DNA of 64,000 bases from Prunella strophiata (lineage: Eukaryota > Chordata > Aves > Passeriformes > Prunellidae). Each line of letters opens with the position of its first letter. Positions within the stretch are counted from its first letter, which is position 1. Location of the stretch: contig JAZBQD010000019.1 of assembly GCA_036583965.1 (NCBI GenBank), positions 21,703,085-21,767,084 of the forward strand, written 5' to 3'. Below are positions 63,106 through 64,000 of the stretch, piece after piece. The notes beneath the pieces are model-generated. The model saw only the letters and a list, made by a program, of their open reading frames with translations. It was not told where the DNA came from and searched no databases. The position numbers were made by a program, and so were the translations under genes.

Positions 63106-63114
63106 CCTTATATA
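63106..63114 (-). promoter_or_regulatory. TATA-box-like motif TATATAAGG
   Basis: The minus strand reads TATATAAGG, inside the CpG-rich block. A start site would be expected near 63083. The core TTATATAA is self-complementary, so the plus strand also reads TATATAAGC and the direction is not settled by the motif alone. Confidence 0.4.
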
Positions 63115-63119
63115 AGCAG

Positions 63120-64000
63120 CAGCACGTCAACATGTTCAGTGGAAACGCAGCGTAAAATGAGGCCAGGCTACAGCCATGGAACAGGGGTGATATCGGCAGA
63201 TATCGCTTCTATCGAGAAGCCATCGCCACCAGGTTGATGAAATCAAGTATTGGGCTTCCAGCCGTTCCCTTGCTTTATTTATTTATTTTTCATTGCTTAC
63301 TCTAATTTTACTTTGTTTCATTTTGGTTTCGCTCTACTTCATTTTTGAAAGGACAAAAGTGAAATAAATAATTAAAAGCCTAGAGACATACCCCACCAGA
63401 AGGTGCCCGAATGCTCCAGAAAGAGAATCCTCACCTCCTAACTTTGGGGTTTGGTGGGTTTTTTTTTAAATAAATAAATACAGTCCTGTTGCTCACATTA
63501 TCCCCAAACTTCCAGTGTCCCCAGCTGCACCTCCCCACTCCCGAAAACCAGACACTTTGTTAGCGAGAGATAAAGGTTTAAGAACGTGACGAATACTGAA
63601 AAGAAACTGATAGAGAAATGGAAAATTATGTCTATACAATAATCCAGTTCATTCAGCTGATAAAGTGCGTTCAGTCGCAAACCCACGAGCAATAATCTCT
63701 GCAACCTCCTCCCCCCAAAATACTACTAACCCTTATATAAACTTGCTAAACATAACGCTGGTGACCATTTCAAATGAAACCAGTGACAGACGTTACACCT
63801 TTCTGGCTAACGCTACAATTAATAACTGACCGTATCATCACGGCAAACAAAACCTTTTGTGATCAAATTTTCCCCCACCTACTCAACAGTTTCTCTTACA
63901 CTTTTCACCAGTCTAGTTAAGAGTTCGCCCCCTCAAAAAATAGCCCCTCAAAATTTGCAATAAGGAGGTATTGGTGAGCGGTCATTTCAATATTCACCTT
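63120..64000. other. Upstream flank of the candidate promoter
   Basis: AT-rich but with preserved CpG and no repeats apart from short (AAAT)n and T runs near 63460-63480. It contains TATCGGCAGATATCGCTT and ATCGAGAAGCCATCGCC. No ORF of note. It may be a conserved non-coding flank; I recognise no gene. Confidence 0.5.

Larger units (their letters stand above)
61820..64000 (-). promoter_or_regulatory. CpG-rich, repeat-free region: candidate alpha-NRXN3 promoter
   Basis: From about 61820 to the window edge, CpG pairs appear every few tens of bases (for example TCTCGCGATCGCAATG at 61855-61870 and a cluster of four ATCG near 63189-63227). In the rest of the window outside the NRXN3 exon they are rare. 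No interspersed repeat is visible. Overall GC is moderate, so this is a weak CpG island. Maintained CpG suggests germline hypomethylation, as at promoters. It lies on the 5' side of NRXN3, at a distance reasonable for a first neurexin intron. Confidence 0.6.

Noticed and set aside
1..64000. CRISPR arrays, operons or prokaryotic defence islands
   Set aside because: No regularly spaced repeats, no dense coding and clear spliced vertebrate gene structure throughout.

Overview
This 64 kb window looks like nuclear DNA from a bird. It is AT-leaning, intron-rich sequence with no operons and almost no long ORFs. It carries CR1-type LINE copies, avian LTR/ERVL remnants and a few very old amniote MIR/CR1 fossils. 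The interspersed repeats I can recognise cover only a minor part of it, which is also bird-like. A songbird or other neoavian is plausible, but I could not prove the order from the sequence.

Only one protein-coding exon can be supported, at 12527-13235 on the minus strand. It encodes the first 236 residues of alpha-neurexin-3 (NRXN3): signal peptide, first LNS/laminin-G domain and first EGF-like module. It has a strong Kozak start, a clear acceptor 22 nt upstream of the ATG and a consensus donor in phase 1. The gene runs right to left, so 1-12526 is the beginning of the next intron, and everything above 13258 is upstream of the first coding exon.

The far right end (about 61.8-64.0 kb) differs from the rest. 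CpG dinucleotides are many times more frequent, recognisable repeats are absent, and there is a TATATAAGG motif at 63106-63114 (minus). A near-perfect minus-strand splice donor lies at 61577-61578. I propose this as the alpha-NRXN3 promoter with its non-coding first exon, joined across an intron of about 48 kb (61576 down to 13258) to the coding exon. This is an inference that needs transcript data.

The intervening 48 kb is intron-like. It holds a minus-strand CR1 with recognisable reverse-transcriptase motifs (31.5-33.0 kb) and a truncated ERVL-type provirus on the minus strand (34.5-36.1 kb: one LTR, a primer-binding-site-like sequence, and RNase H/integrase remnants). Further right are two copies of one long avian LTR in opposite orientation (48.4-49.5 and 53.0-54.2 kb), a cluster of CR1 fragments of different ages (52.2-56.3 kb), and another CR1 3' end at 60.4-60.9 kb. 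Several exact palindromes and hairpins, microsatellites and short tandem duplications are scattered through it. I saw no CRISPR array, rRNA or functional tRNA, no second protein-coding gene, and no clear sign of a novel defence or other gene system.
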